64,000 bases of DNA from Tahibacter harae (GCF_024437735.1 NZ_JANFQO010000007.1:62001-126000); one strand, 5' to 3'; counted from the first letter of the stretch, positions 38,281 to 47,329 are shown. Notes: a model not told the origin generated them from the sequence alone. A program made the numbers and translations.

Positions 38281-40989
38281 TCAGCGCCCGGCCAGGGCCT
38301 GCCGCGCCAGCGCGGCCATGCGCTCGCCTTCGCTGTTCTTGAGCCCTTCCACACCGGAGCGCAGCAGCGGCTGCGCCGCGGCGCGGTCGCCGCCCTGCAG
38401 CAGCAGCAGGCCGCGCGCCGCATCCAGCCGCGCCGGCCAGTTGCCGTCGGCGGCAACGGATTCCAGCGCCTTGGCATCCAGGGTCTGCAGCAGCGGCGCC
38501 GCGGCTTCGGTCTGGCCCAGGTCCAGGCGCACGGCGGCCAGCCAGTAGGCCGCGGCCTGGCTCTGCGGATTCTCCGGCTTGAACTGCGCCACCAGCCGCG
38601 CATAGGCCGGCTCCAGCAGGGCCAGCGCCTGGCGCGAATCGCCGCTTTCAAACAGCACCTGGCTCAGGCTGATCGCGGTGACATTGGTGAAGGTGTGTTC
38701 CGGCCCGAACTTGGCGAGGAAGCCCTGGTGCATGCGCTGCGCGTAGTCCAGCGCCTGGGGCCAGTCGTGGCGCTTCACGGCGACATCGAGCAGGTCGCTG
38801 AGCACCATGATGTTGCGGGTGTGGTCCGGCCCGAGCAGCTCCACGATGGTCTTCTGCGCCTGCTTGAGCTGTTCCTCGGCCTTGGCCAGTTCGCCCTGCA
38901 TGGTGTAGGTGCGGGCGATGGCGGCCTTGGCGAAGGCCGGCACCAGGCCGTTGTCGTCGCCGCGGGCGTTGATCTCGGCGATCAGGCTTTCGCCTTCCTG
39001 GCGCGCCTCCGCCAGCTTGCCGTTCTGGGTATAGGCGTAGATCAGGTCCATGCGCATGGAATCGCCGACGGTGAAGTTGTCGGGCTCCGCCTCGCGCTGC
39101 GCCGGCACGGCAATCAGGTATTCGGGCAGGGCCTTGGCGTATTCGCCCTGGTTCATGTGGTACATGCCCCAGGCCGCATTGCGCAGGTAGCGCGAATAGC
39201 TGTCCTGCGCGGCGCCGGTCAGGCGGTCCAGCGTCTGCAGCTGCGTATGCGCCTCGTCGAACTTGGAGGTGCGCGTGAGCACGCGGATCAGCATGGCGCG
39301 GGCGCGCAGCGCGTCCAGGCTGGCCTCGCCCTGGCTGCGTTCGTACAGGGCCAGGGCCTGGCGCGCCTCGGCCTCGGCCTCGGGCAGCAGGTCCAGCATG
39401 TTGAACAGCGTGACCAGGCTGTTGCGGATCGAAGCCTCGGTCTCGGGCTGGCCGGCGAAGCGCCGGGCGATGCGCTCGCGCGCGCCCAGCAGCAGATCCT
39501 TCAGGGTGACGCTCTGCCCCTTGGCCACCAGCAGCGGATTGGAACGGCCGATAAGATCCTCGTTGAGGAAGCGGTTGATCGCCACTGCGCGCTGCAGTTC
39601 CTGGCGCGCCGCATTGCGCGCGCGCAGCGCGGTCTGGTACAGGCCCAGCACGATCAGGATGCCGACGACCAGCGCCGTCATCAGCGCCACCAGGTAAGGC
39701 CGCCGCGCGCGGTTGCGCGCGAGCAGGTCGCGCGCCTGTTCCGCCTGCTGCTCCCGGCGCGCGGTGTGCTCGCGCAGGGCGCGGCGTTGCTCGCGTTCGC
39801 GCAGGCGCGCGGCGAATTCGGCCGCGCTGGCCAGGCGCCGCTGCGGCTCGCCGTCGGTGGCCAGGCGGATGTCCTCGCGCAGCAGGTCGTCGCCGATGTC
39901 CTGTTCCCAGCCCGACACCATGGGCCTGTTGAGACGGCCGGCCAGCAGCTGGTACAGCATGATGCCCAGGGCGAACACGTCGCTCTGCGCCGTCGGCGTA
40001 TGCCCGGCGAACACTTCCGGCGCGATGTACAGCGGCGTGCCCGAGGACGAATCCGCCGCCAGGTTCTGCGTCATGGTCAGGCCCAGCCGGGTGATGCCGA
40101 GCTTTTCCACGCGCTCGGGATCGAGCAGGCGGCCGCTGCCGAAATCGGTCAGGCGGATCAGCCAGCCGCCGTCCTGCGGCGCGATCAGCACGTTGGCGGG
40201 CTTGAGATCCTTGTGCAGCACGCCGACGCTGTGCGCATCGGCCACCGCGTCGGCAATCTGCAGGAACAGCTCCAGGCGCTGCTCCTGGCTGGTCGCGGCC
40301 AGTTCGGTCTCGGCCCATTCCAGCAGGTTCTGCCCGCCGAATTCGCATTCGAGGAAGAACGGCGCGCTTTCAAAATTCCAGTCGATGATGTCGACGAAGT
40401 GGCGGCGGTCCTCCAGGCTTTCCTGCAGCACCCGCGCCAGGGTGACCTCGCGCTTGAGCGCGCGCAGGCGCTCGCCGTCGGCGGCAAACTTGTAGACGCG
40501 CTGCTCGCGCGTCTTGGCGTGTTCGGCCAGCCAGACCTCGCTGCCGCGGTTGCTGCCGAGCTGGCGCCGCAGCAGGAAGTTCTCCCGCCCCGGCACCGGC
40601 TGGCCGGCGCCGACGTCGAGCTGGCTGGCCATGCGCCGGCCCACGGCCACGCGCTCGACCGCGCCATCCAGGCGGTAGCCGACGCGCGGCTGGGTCAGCA
40701 GGCGTTCGGCATTGGCCTCGCCCAGGGCACGGCGCAGCTTGTTGATGGCGTTGGGCAGCACCTTGTCCACGGTGATGCGGCCGGCCCAGACCTCGCGCAG
40801 CAGTTCTTCCTTGGTCACCACTTCGCCGGCATGGCGCAGCAGGTAGAGCAGCACTTCCAGCGCGCGCCGCTCCACGTCAACCGGCAGGCCGGCGACGCGC
40901 AGTTCAAAGCGGGCTTCATCGAATTCGGCCGTGCCGAAGCGGTAGCTGTAGGAAGTTCGTTCGCTGGATTCTGGTTCGTTCTTCATCAT
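38281..40989 (-). CDS. Winged-helix / Ser-Thr protein kinase / TPR membrane protein
   Basis: This 902-residue protein (start ATG 40989) fuses four parts. Residues about 15-112 are an OmpR/PhoB-type winged-helix DNA-binding domain (RRALEVLLYLLRHAGEVVTKEELLREVWAG, VLPNAINKLRRALGE, RVGYRLDG). About 135-400 is a eukaryotic-type kinase: ATP-binding K167, catalytic HKDLKPANVL (D261), DFG (282-284), GTPLYIAPE (323-325). A single membrane helix lies at 432-451. The rest, about 470-902, is helical TPR-like repeats, predicted periplasmic. A membrane protein that binds DNA and phosphorylates is plausible as a CadC/ToxR-like signalling regulator with a kinase. It is divergent from a secreted-protein gene. 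Confidence 0.9.
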   Translation of the reverse strand: MMKNEPESSERTSYSYRFGTAEFDEARFELRVAGLPVDVERRALEVLLYLLRHAGEVVTKEELLREVWAGRITVDKVLPNAINKLRRALGEANAERLLTQPRVGYRLDGAVERVAVGRRMASQLDVGAGQPVPGRENFLLRRQLGSNRGSEVWLAEHAKTREQRVYKFAADGERLRALKREVTLARVLQESLEDRRHFVDIIDWNFESAPFFLECEFGGQNLLEWAETELAATSQEQRLELFLQIADAVADAHSVGVLHKDLKPANVLIAPQDGGWLIRLTDFGSGRLLDPERVEKLGITRLGLTMTQNLAADSSSGTPLYIAPEVFAGHTPTAQSDVFALGIMLYQLLAGRLNRPMVSGWEQDIGDDLLREDIRLATDGEPQRRLASAAEFAARLREREQRRALREHTARREQQAEQARDLLARNRARRPYLVALMTALVVGILIVLGLYQTALRARNAARQELQRAVAINRFLNEDLIGRSNPLLVAKGQSVTLKDLLLGARERIARRFAGQPETEASIRNSLVTLFNMLDLLPEAEAEARQALALYERSQGEASLDALRARAMLIRVLTRTSKFDEAHTQLQTLDRLTGAAQDSYSRYLRNAAWGMYHMNQGEYAKALPEYLIAVPAQREAEPDNFTVGDSMRMDLIYAYTQNGKLAEARQEGESLIAEINARGDDNGLVPAFAKAAIARTYTMQGELAKAEEQLKQAQKTIVELLGPDHTRNIMVLSDLLDVAVKRHDWPQALDYAQRMHQGFLAKFGPEHTFTNVTAISLSQVLFESGDSRQALALLEPAYARLVAQFKPENPQSQAAAYWLAAVRLDLGQTEAAAPLLQTLDAKALESVAADGNWPARLDAARGLLLLQGGDRAAAQPLLRSGVEGLKNSEGERMAALARQALAGR

Positions 40990-41150
40990 TTCTGAACGCG
41001 CTGTACGCCGATGAGCCGTCTGCCGGTGTCGCCCGTGCCGCGGCGCGGCCGCCGCGTGCCTGCTGCCGCGCCCGCCGCCGGCGCCGTTGCGGCGCCGCCC
41101 AGCCCCGATTTCCCGCCGCGCCCAGGCTGCCAGAGCCTTTGGATGCGCGG

Positions 41151-41194
41151 CGTTACCCATCCGTTACTGCGTCGTTATCGGTCCGTGCCTACGA
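41151..41194. promoter_or_regulatory. Candidate operator: 11-bp-spaced CGTTA direct repeats
   Basis: CGTTAC starts at 41151 and 41162, CGTTAT at 41173 and CGTGCC at 41184, each exactly 11 bp apart (one helical turn). Such spacing is the signature of PhoB/OmpR-family winged-helix dimers on DNA, the class present in the divergently encoded kinase. A -10-like TAGCAT lies at 41211-41216 toward the secreted-protein gene. Binding is inferred, not shown. Confidence 0.55.
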
Positions 41195-41241
41195 ATTGCG
41201 CCGCGAACACTAGCATGGGTCACCAGCGTCGGCATCGGTAA

Positions 41242-41254
41242 CTCCGTCACGGAG
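41242..41254. repeat. 13-bp palindrome CTCCGT-C-ACGGAG
   Basis: Perfect 6-bp inverted arms around one base, 38 bp upstream of the secreted-protein start codon, in the same divergent region as the 11-bp repeats. It could be a separate operator; nothing else supports a role. Confidence 0.4.
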
Positions 41255-41291
41255 CAGTCACCGCCGGCGTACGGATGAACGAGGGAAATCC

Positions 41292-42905
41292 ATGCTTAAC
41301 CGAAAACTCACGCTTGCGGTGAGCGCGGCGCTGCTGTGCGCGCCGCTGGCCCAGGCCCAGACCTGGACGGTGGTCGCCGCCGAAAGCGGCAGCATCGTCA
41401 ACGCCAACCTGCCCGGCGCCAGCCGCAGCATCACCGACTATCTCTACGGCGACACCGGCAACGACCAGTTCAGTTTCCGCGTCACCGCGCCCACCGCCAG
41501 CATCGGCTATTGGGCCAACCGCGCCGGCGTGCTGACCCAGTACGCCGCCACCGGCAGCAACGGCGTGCTCGGCCCTGGCCGCAGCGGCGCCGAGAGCGCC
41601 CACCAGTTCCTCAATCTCTACGGCAGCGGCGGCGCCGGCGCAGGCGGCCAGCGCAGCTTCATCGCCCGCGCCGGCGATCCGGCGGTGCCCGCCGGCATCA
41701 GCTACGGCGCATGGCGCTGGGATACCAACCGCAACGTCGAGATCGCGCGCACCTTCGTTTCCGACGCCCTGGGTCCGGGCCTGCCCGGCTGGATCTTCCC
41801 CAATGCCTCGGATTTCGCCGACCTGCGCAGCATGGACGGCGGCAAGGCGCTGCTGGACACCAGCGTGACCAACAGCACCAGCGGCGCCACCAGCCGCCTC
41901 ATCGTCAAGCACGTGCCCGGCCTGGGCAACCAGCCCTGCGTCCGCGCCGGCGCCACCGAAGCAGCGCTGGCGCCGGGCCTGACCCCGGGCGATTCGTTCC
42001 AGACACCGTGGGGCATGGGCAATCTGTCGGTGTCGACCACGGGCCGCGTCTACGCCAATCTCAACGCCAGCGGTTCGCGCGGCGGCATCTGGGAGATCTG
42101 CAACGGCGCGCCGCGCGCGCTGGCCGCCGATGACGACGACGGCCCCCTGGGCCCGGACTTCGGCGTGGATACGGCGCAGTTCATCAACGACTTCTATCCG
42201 GCCTTCCCCGCCCAGGGCGGCCATATCTACTTCTTCGCCAGCTTCCGCGACACGCCGAACGTCACCAGCCGCCTGGGCCTGTTCTGGAACAACGACGCCG
42301 GCAGCGGCAACAAGCCGCTGGCCATGAATGAGGCCACCGGCTTCCACGGCCCGAACTGGGAAAGCACCACCTGGAAGAACTTCACCACCAACACGCTCAG
42401 CGTCGGCGGCCGCTACGCCGCGTTCTACGCCTGCGTGGACACGCCCGACAACGGCGATCCCTGCGGCTACTGGCGCGTGCAGCCAGGCCAGCGCCCGGAG
42501 CTGGTCGCGCTGCAGCTGAGCGTGCCCGGGCCGTTCGGCCCCGAGGCCGGCCGCACCTGGCGCAGCTTCGGCGCCAGCGCCGTGCTGCCCAACGGCGACC
42601 TGCTGCTGGAAGCCGCCACCGATCCGAACAACGAGACCGATCTGTGGCTGCTGGAACCCGGCAAGGCGCCGCGGCGCATCCTGCGGGTGGGCCAGCCCAT
42701 CACCTTCCAGACCACCGGCGGCCCGGTCACGGCCAATGTCTCCAGCTTCGACCTGAGCAACGGCGGCGCGGCCTATGCCCGCGGCATCGACTCCTGGGTT
42801 GGCGCCGACGGCAGCGTGGCGGTGGTGGCCACGCTCTCCGGCTACGGCGAAGTGCTGCTGCGCTCGCGCCCGTCCGACCGGATTTTCAAGGACGGATTCA
42901 ACTGA
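41292..42905 (+). CDS. Secreted protein of unknown function with RIFKDGFN tail
   Basis: The 537-residue product starts at ATG 41292, six bases after GAGGGAA. MLNRKLTLAVSAALLCAPLAQA is a signal peptide. The mature protein is Gly/Asn/Asp/Trp-rich, repeating short motifs such as FxASGSRGGIWEICNG and IYFFASFRDTPNVTSRLGLFW, suggestive of a beta-propeller, with GSTS-like loops. The end RPSDRIFKDGFN carries the [IL]FxDGF[DN] tail shared with the protein at 10421. It lies divergently from the winged-helix kinase, is separated from it by candidate operator repeats, and is followed by a strong terminator. No enzymatic motif was seen. Confidence 0.8.
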   Translation: MLNRKLTLAVSAALLCAPLAQAQTWTVVAAESGSIVNANLPGASRSITDYLYGDTGNDQFSFRVTAPTASIGYWANRAGVLTQYAATGSNGVLGPGRSGAESAHQFLNLYGSGGAGAGGQRSFIARAGDPAVPAGISYGAWRWDTNRNVEIARTFVSDALGPGLPGWIFPNASDFADLRSMDGGKALLDTSVTNSTSGATSRLIVKHVPGLGNQPCVRAGATEAALAPGLTPGDSFQTPWGMGNLSVSTTGRVYANLNASGSRGGIWEICNGAPRALAADDDDGPLGPDFGVDTAQFINDFYPAFPAQGGHIYFFASFRDTPNVTSRLGLFWNNDAGSGNKPLAMNEATGFHGPNWESTTWKNFTTNTLSVGGRYAAFYACVDTPDNGDPCGYWRVQPGQRPELVALQLSVPGPFGPEAGRTWRSFGASAVLPNGDLLLEAATDPNNETDLWLLEPGKAPRRILRVGQPITFQTTGGPVTANVSSFDLSNGGAAYARGIDSWVGADGSVAVVATLSGYGEVLLRSRPSDRIFKDGFN

Positions 42906-42915
42906 AGCCTGGAGT

Positions 42916-42995
42916 GGGGATTCGGGATTCGGGACTGGGGAAACCGGGGCGAACTGCGCTCTGAATCCCGAATCCCGAATCACGAATCCCTCCCC
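42916..42995. repeat. GGGATTCGGGATTC inverted repeat
   Basis: Left arm GGGGATTCGGGATTCGGGAC begins at 42916; right arm GAATCCCGAATCCCGAATCA begins at 42963. The arms are imperfect inverted copies of the heptad CGGGATT. The same heptad family flanks the convergent rsxB/tgt ends at 55554-55735. Confidence 0.8.
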
Positions 42996-43113
42996 AGGAT
43001 CCCGATGGCGGCAGCCGGGCAGGAAGCCCGACGGCCGCCCTTGCGAGGCGGAGCCTCCAAGTCCCTGCCATGGATGGTGGTTAGCCGGCCCCTTCCCTCT
43101 TTACCGGCACTGC

Positions 43114-43150
43114 GAGCGAGGTTCCTGCCCGAACCTCGCTCTCTTTTTTT
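43114..43150 (+). terminator. Intrinsic terminator after the DGFN-tailed protein gene
   Basis: GAGCGAGGTTC (43114-43124), loop CTGCCC, GAACCTCGCTC (43131-43141), then TCTTTTTTT: an 11-bp perfect stem with a U-tract. It ends the 41292 transcript before pxpC. Confidence 0.95.
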
Positions 43151-43304
43151 GCGCGTCCGGCAGCGGCGGTTGCCACTGCAGCGGCGGCTTGCGATGCTCG
43201 GCCGATGCCGCCGCCACGCCTGTCCGCATGAATAGCGCCTGTGTTCCCCGTACCCGCCCCTCTGCGGCCGCTGCATCGCGGCGCGCGCTGCAGCGGTTCG
43301 GCAC

Positions 43305-44282
43305 ATGATCGAAGTGCTGCGCGCCGGCCTGCTCAGCAGCGTGCAGGACCAGGGCCGCCGCGGCCATGCGGCGATCGGCGTAGGCCGCGCCGGCGCGATG
43401 GATGCGGATGCGGCGAAACTGGCGAACTGGCTGGCCGGCAATGAGGCCGACGCCGCCGTCATCGAAATCACCCTCAGCGGCCCCGCGCTGCGCTTTGCCT
43501 GCGCGGCCACGGTTGCGCTCTGCGGTGCCGAGGCGGAACTGCGCCTGGACGGCGAACGCATCGCCGGCTGGCGGCCGCAGGCCGTTGCCGCCGGCAGCGT
43601 GCTGGACTGCGGCGGACTGCGCCGCGGCGCCCGCCTCTACCTGGCTGTGGCCGGCGGCATCGCCGTGGCGCCGGTGCTGGGCAGCCGCAGCGTCGATATC
43701 AACGCCGCACTGGGCCCCTGCGAAGGCCGCGCGCTGCGCGCCGGCGACCGGCTGCCGCTGGCCGCCGAAGACGGCCTGCGCCTCCGCCGCACGCCGGCCT
43801 GGTCGCTGGCGCCGGCGCTCTGGTTCGACCCGGATCCGCAGCGACGCCTGCGCCTGCTGCCCGGCGCGCACTACGCCGAACTCGAACCCGAAGCGCAGCA
43901 GGCGCTGCAGACCGCAGCCTTCCGCATCGCGCCCGAATCCAACCGCGTAGGGCTGCGTCTGCAAGGCGCGGCGCTGCGCCTGAGCCGGCCGCTGGAACTG
44001 GTTTCCGCCGGCGTGACCCGGGGCACCGTGCAGTTGCCGCCGGGCGGCCAGCCCATCATGCTCGCGGCCGAACATCCGACCACCGGCGGCTATCCGCGCA
44101 TCGCCCACCTGATCGAAGCCGATCAGTCGCGCCTGGGCCAGTACCGGCCCGGCGACAGCCTGCGCCTGCGCCTGGTCGGCACGGACGAAGCCGAAGCCCT
44201 GCGCGTCCGCCGCGCCCAGGCGCTGGCGCGGGTACACCACTACATCGAACAGAAGCTGCTGGAGATCCGATGCGGCGCATAG
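43305..44282 (+). CDS. pxpC: 5-oxoprolinase subunit PxpC
   Basis: The 325-residue product is the biotin-independent AHS2/KipA-like (YbgK-type) half of the 5-oxoprolinase. Signatures: IEVLRAGLLSSVQDQGRRGHA, the GRAGAMDADAAKLANWLAGNEADAAVIEITLSGP stretch, GSRSVDINAALGP, and PGGQPIMLAAEHPTTGGYPRIAHLIEADQ in the final third. Start ATG 43305 has only a weak ribosome site. The 3' end overlaps pxpA by 13 bases, so pxpC and pxpA are co-translated. The gap upstream holds a terminator that separates it from the secreted-protein gene. Confidence 0.94.
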   Translation: MIEVLRAGLLSSVQDQGRRGHAAIGVGRAGAMDADAAKLANWLAGNEADAAVIEITLSGPALRFACAATVALCGAEAELRLDGERIAGWRPQAVAAGSVLDCGGLRRGARLYLAVAGGIAVAPVLGSRSVDINAALGPCEGRALRAGDRLPLAAEDGLRLRRTPAWSLAPALWFDPDPQRRLRLLPGAHYAELEPEAQQALQTAAFRIAPESNRVGLRLQGAALRLSRPLELVSAGVTRGTVQLPPGGQPIMLAAEHPTTGGYPRIAHLIEADQSRLGQYRPGDSLRLRLVGTDEAEALRVRRAQALARVHHYIEQKLLEIRCGA

Positions 44283-45037
44283 ACCTCAACTGCGACCTGG
44301 GCGAGTCCTACGGCGCCTGGCAGATGGGCCAGGACGAAGCCGTGCTGGACGCGGTCAGCTCGGCCAATATCGCCTGCGGCTTCCACGCGGGCGACCCCGG
44401 CGTGATGCGCCGCACCGTGCAACTGGCCGCGGCCCGCGGCGTCGTCATCGGCGCGCATCCTTCCCTGCCCGACCTGCAGGGCTTCGGCCGGCGCGAGATG
44501 GCGCTGAGTGCCGACGAGGCACGCGACCTGGTGCTCTACCAGATTGGCGCATTGTGGTCTTTTGCAAAAAGCGCAGGCGTGCCGCTGCGCCACGTCAAGC
44601 CCCACGGCGCGCTGTACAACATGGCCGCGCGCGACGCCGCGCTGGCCGCCGCCATCGCCGCGGCCGTGGCGGAATTCGACCGCGGCCTGATCCTGGTCGG
44701 CCTGGCCGGCAGCGCGCTGCTGGCGGCCGGGCGCAATGCCGGCCTGCACGTGGCCGCGGAAGCCTTCTGCGACCGCCGCTACCGCGCCGACGGCAGCCTG
44801 ACGCCGCGGCGCGAGGCAGGATCCGTCATCCATGACGTCGATGCCGCCGTGGCCCAGGGCCTGTCCATCGCCTTGCACGGCCGCGCCGTCGCTGGCGACG
44901 GCAGCGAAGTGGCGATCAGCGCGGATACCTTGTGCATACACGGCGACAAGCCCGATGCGGCGGAATTCGCCCGCCGCCTGCGCGCGGAACTGGAACGCGC
45001 CGGTGTCGCGGTCGCAGCCCTGGGAGCGGCCGCATGA
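44270..45037 (+). CDS. pxpA: 5-oxoprolinase subunit PxpA (LamB/YcsF family)
   Basis: The 255-residue product is the LamB/YcsF TIM-barrel subunit that is required with PxpB and PxpC to open the 5-oxoproline ring. It opens with DLNCDLGESYGAW and SANIACGFHAGDP (metal/active-site motifs of the family) and has HPSLPDLQGFGRREMALS, PLRHVKPHGALYNMA, and DTLCIHGDKPDA near the end. Length is normal. It overlaps pxpC by 13 bases and the DUF969 gene by four (ATGA), in a five-gene unit that ends with pcp. Confidence 0.95.
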   Translation: MRRIDLNCDLGESYGAWQMGQDEAVLDAVSSANIACGFHAGDPGVMRRTVQLAAARGVVIGAHPSLPDLQGFGRREMALSADEARDLVLYQIGALWSFAKSAGVPLRHVKPHGALYNMAARDAALAAAIAAAVAEFDRGLILVGLAGSALLAAGRNAGLHVAAEAFCDRRYRADGSLTPRREAGSVIHDVDAAVAQGLSIALHGRAVAGDGSEVAISADTLCIHGDKPDAAEFARRLRAELERAGVAVAALGAAA

Positions 45038-45711
45038 ACTACTGGCCGCTGCTCGGCATCGCCGTTGTGGTCGCGGGCTTCGCGCTGCGCCTGAATCCCA
45101 TGCTGGTCGTGGTCACGGCCGGTTTCGCCAGCGGCTTCGCCGCGGGGCTGGGCCTGCCCGAACTGCTCGCCCTGATCGGCAAGGCCTTCATTTCCGCGCG
45201 CGCGCCGCTGCTGATCGTGCTCACCTTGCCGGTGATAGGCCTGCTCGAACACGCCGGCCTGCGCGAGCACGCGCAGCGCTGGATCGCGCGCATGGCCTAC
45301 ATGAGCCTCTCGCTGCTGCTGATCTGCTACATGGGTCTGCGCCAGGCGCTGGGCGCATTGGGCCTGACCTCGATAGGCGGCCCGGCCCAGACCGTGCGCC
45401 CGCTGATCGCGCCCATGGCCGAGGCCGCGGCGCGCAAGACCCAGCCCGACTTGGCCAACGCCCAGCGCGAACGCATACGTGCACTGGCGGCGGCCACCGA
45501 CAACGTAGGCCTGTTCTTCGGCGAGGACATCTTCATCGCCTTCGGCGCGGTACTGCTGATCCAGGGCTTCTACGCCAGCAACGGCATCGTGCTGGAGCCG
45601 CTGTCCATCGCGCTGTGGGCGATACCGACCGCCCTGGCGGCCTTCCTGATCCATGCCATACGCATCGTCGTGTTCCAGTACGGCCTGAAGCGACCGGAGA
45701 CCGGGCCATGA
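45034..45711 (+). CDS. DUF969 membrane protein, putative pyroglutamate permease subunit
   Basis: The 225-residue product has about six membrane segments and matches DUF969. It overlaps pxpA and the following DUF979 gene by ATGA (45034 and 45708). Conserved polar loops are seen: [64 protein letters not shown] and [27 protein letters not shown]969 and DUF979 nearly always occur together and resemble membrane-embedded transporter halves. Linkage to pxpA, pxpC and pcp makes 5-oxoproline (pyroglutamate) uptake the likeliest task. This function is inferred; I know of no direct proof. Confidence 0.85.
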   Translation: MNYWPLLGIAVVVAGFALRLNPMLVVVTAGFASGFAAGLGLPELLALIGKAFISARAPLLIVLTLPVIGLLEHAGLREHAQRWIARMAYMSLSLLLICYMGLRQALGALGLTSIGGPAQTVRPLIAPMAEAAARKTQPDLANAQRERIRALAAATDNVGLFFGEDIFIAFGAVLLIQGFYASNGIVLEPLSIALWAIPTALAAFLIHAIRIVVFQYGLKRPETGP

Positions 45712-46679
45712 TCCAGCTGCACCATGTCTGGTGGCTGGCCGCGGCGGTACTGGCCGCCGCCACCTTCTTCGACCTGCGCGCGCGGCGCTGGGGCAATGCG
45801 CTGTTCTGGGGCATCCTGGCCGCGGTGTTCGCCGGCGGCGATGCGATCCTGGTCCAGGACGCTGCGGGCAATCACCTGCCCACGCAGTTGGTCGGCGTGG
45901 CCGTGGTGGTGATGGCCCTGCTCGCTGGCACCGGCGGCGTACAGCGCGCCGCGCCCGGGCCGGACGAAACCGCGCGGCGCGAAGCCTCCGCACAGCGCCT
46001 GGGGCATCGTCTGTTCGTGCCGGCGCTGATGATTCCGGCGGTGACCACCGTGCTGTTCCTGCTCGCACCGTTTCTCGTCGTCGGCGCCTGGCGCCTGCTG
46101 CCGGCGGAAAACGCGACCGTGCCGGCGCTGGCGCTGGGCTGCTGTGTCGCGCTGCTGGTTGCCTTGTATACAACGCGCTCGCGGCCGCAGCAGGCCCTGG
46201 CCGAATCCAGCCGCCTGCTGGACCAGCTCAGCTGGGCCATCGTGCTGCCTATGCTGCTGGCCGCGCTGGGCCGCGTGTTCGAGCACACCGGCGTGGGCGC
46301 GGCCGTGGCCAGCCTGATCGAGATGACCATTCCCACGGACAGCAAGCTGGCCTGCACCCTCGCCTACGGTCTGGGCATGATCGTGTTCACGATGATTATG
46401 GGCAATGCCTTTGCCGCGTTCCCGGTAATGACCGCCGGCATAGGCCTGCCGCTGCTGATCCGCCAGCACGGCGGCGATCCGGCGGTGATCGGTGCGCTGG
46501 GCATGCTGACCGGCTACTGCGGCACTCTGCTTACGCCGATGGCGGCGAACTTCAATATCGTGCCGGCGGTGCTGCTGGAACTGAAGGATTCCTACGGCGT
46601 GATCCGCGCCCAGGCCGTCACCGCGGCGCTGCTGGCCTGCGTCAATATCCTGCTCATGTACCTGCTGGCCTTCCGATGA
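45708..46679 (+). CDS. DUF979 membrane protein, putative pyroglutamate permease subunit
   Basis: The 323-residue product (DUF979) has about nine hydrophobic segments with motifs such as [71 protein letters not shown] and [26 protein letters not shown]. Polar residues inside the last helices ([15 protein letters not shown]) suggest a substrate or ion path. It partners with DUF969 (four-base overlap) and is coupled to pcp (ATGA overlap at 46676). Anion or amino-acid transporter-like topology is supported; the substrate is inferred from the operon. Confidence 0.85.
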   Translation: MIQLHHVWWLAAAVLAAATFFDLRARRWGNALFWGILAAVFAGGDAILVQDAAGNHLPTQLVGVAVVVMALLAGTGGVQRAAPGPDETARREASAQRLGHRLFVPALMIPAVTTVLFLLAPFLVVGAWRLLPAENATVPALALGCCVALLVALYTTRSRPQQALAESSRLLDQLSWAIVLPMLLAALGRVFEHTGVGAAVASLIEMTIPTDSKLACTLAYGLGMIVFTMIMGNAFAAFPVMTAGIGLPLLIRQHGGDPAVIGALGMLTGYCGTLLTPMAANFNIVPAVLLELKDSYGVIRAQAVTAALLACVNILLMYLLAFR

Positions 46680-47329
46680 CCAAGCCCCTGCGCGTATTGC
46701 TGACCGGTTTCGATCCGTTCGGCGGCGAGAGCCTGAATCCGTCCTGGGAAGCCGTGCGCCGCCTGCACGGCCATATCCTGCGCGGCCACACCGTGGTCGC
46801 GGCCCAGTTGCCGACCTGCTTCGGCAAATCGCGCGCGCGGCTGCAGACCCTGCTGAAACGGCAGGCACCGCAGCTCGTCGTCTGCGTGGGCCAGGCCGGC
46901 GGACGTTCGCGCATCTCGCTGGAGCGCGTCGCCATCAATGTCGACGATGCGCGCATACCCGATAACGACGGCCGCCAGCCGGTGGACCGTCCTATCGTGC
47001 GCGGCGGACCGGCGGCGTATTTCTCCACCCTGCCGATCAAGGCGCAGTTGCAGGCACTGCAACAGGCCGGCATCCCCGCGGAAATCTCCCAGACCGCCGG
47101 CACCTTCGTCTGCAATCACGTGTTCTACGGCCTGATGCACGCCCTGCGCGACAGCCCGCAGGTGCGCGGCGGCTTCGTGCATATCCCGTTCCTGCCGCAG
47201 CAGGCGGTGGCGCATGCGGGCGCGCCCAGCCTCGCGCTGGAGACCATCGTGACGGGGCTGGCCACCTTGATCGACCGTGCGCTGGCGCGGCGGCGGGATA
47301 TGAAGGTGCAGGCCGGGGCTACGCACTGA
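46676..47329 (+). CDS. pcp: Pyroglutamyl-peptidase I
   Basis: Pcp removes N-terminal pyroglutamate from peptides. The 217-residue product has the C15 catalytic triad in family context: Glu in [18 protein letters not shown], Cys in [12 protein letters not shown], and His in [22 protein letters not shown] is the N-terminal substrate-binding motif. It is last in the unit pxpC-pxpA-DUF969-DUF979-pcp, which supports a pathway from pyroglutamyl peptides to free 5-oxoproline and on to glutamate. No signal peptide is seen, so it acts in the cytoplasm on imported or internal peptides. Confidence 0.96.
   Translation: MTKPLRVLLTGFDPFGGESLNPSWEAVRRLHGHILRGHTVVAAQLPTCFGKSRARLQTLLKRQAPQLVVCVGQAGGRSRISLERVAINVDDARIPDNDGRQPVDRPIVRGGPAAYFSTLPIKAQLQALQQAGIPAEISQTAGTFVCNHVFYGLMHALRDSPQVRGGFVHIPFLPQQAVAHAGAPSLALETIVTGLATLIDRALARRRDMKVQAGATH

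Larger units (their letters stand above)
42906..43304. other. Intergenic region of 399 bp upstream of pxpC
   Basis: It contains the GGGATTC inverted repeat (42916-42995) and an intrinsic terminator (43114-43150). Beyond the terminator about 150 bp precede pxpC, so pxpC probably has its own promoter. No further gene is supported. Confidence 0.6.
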
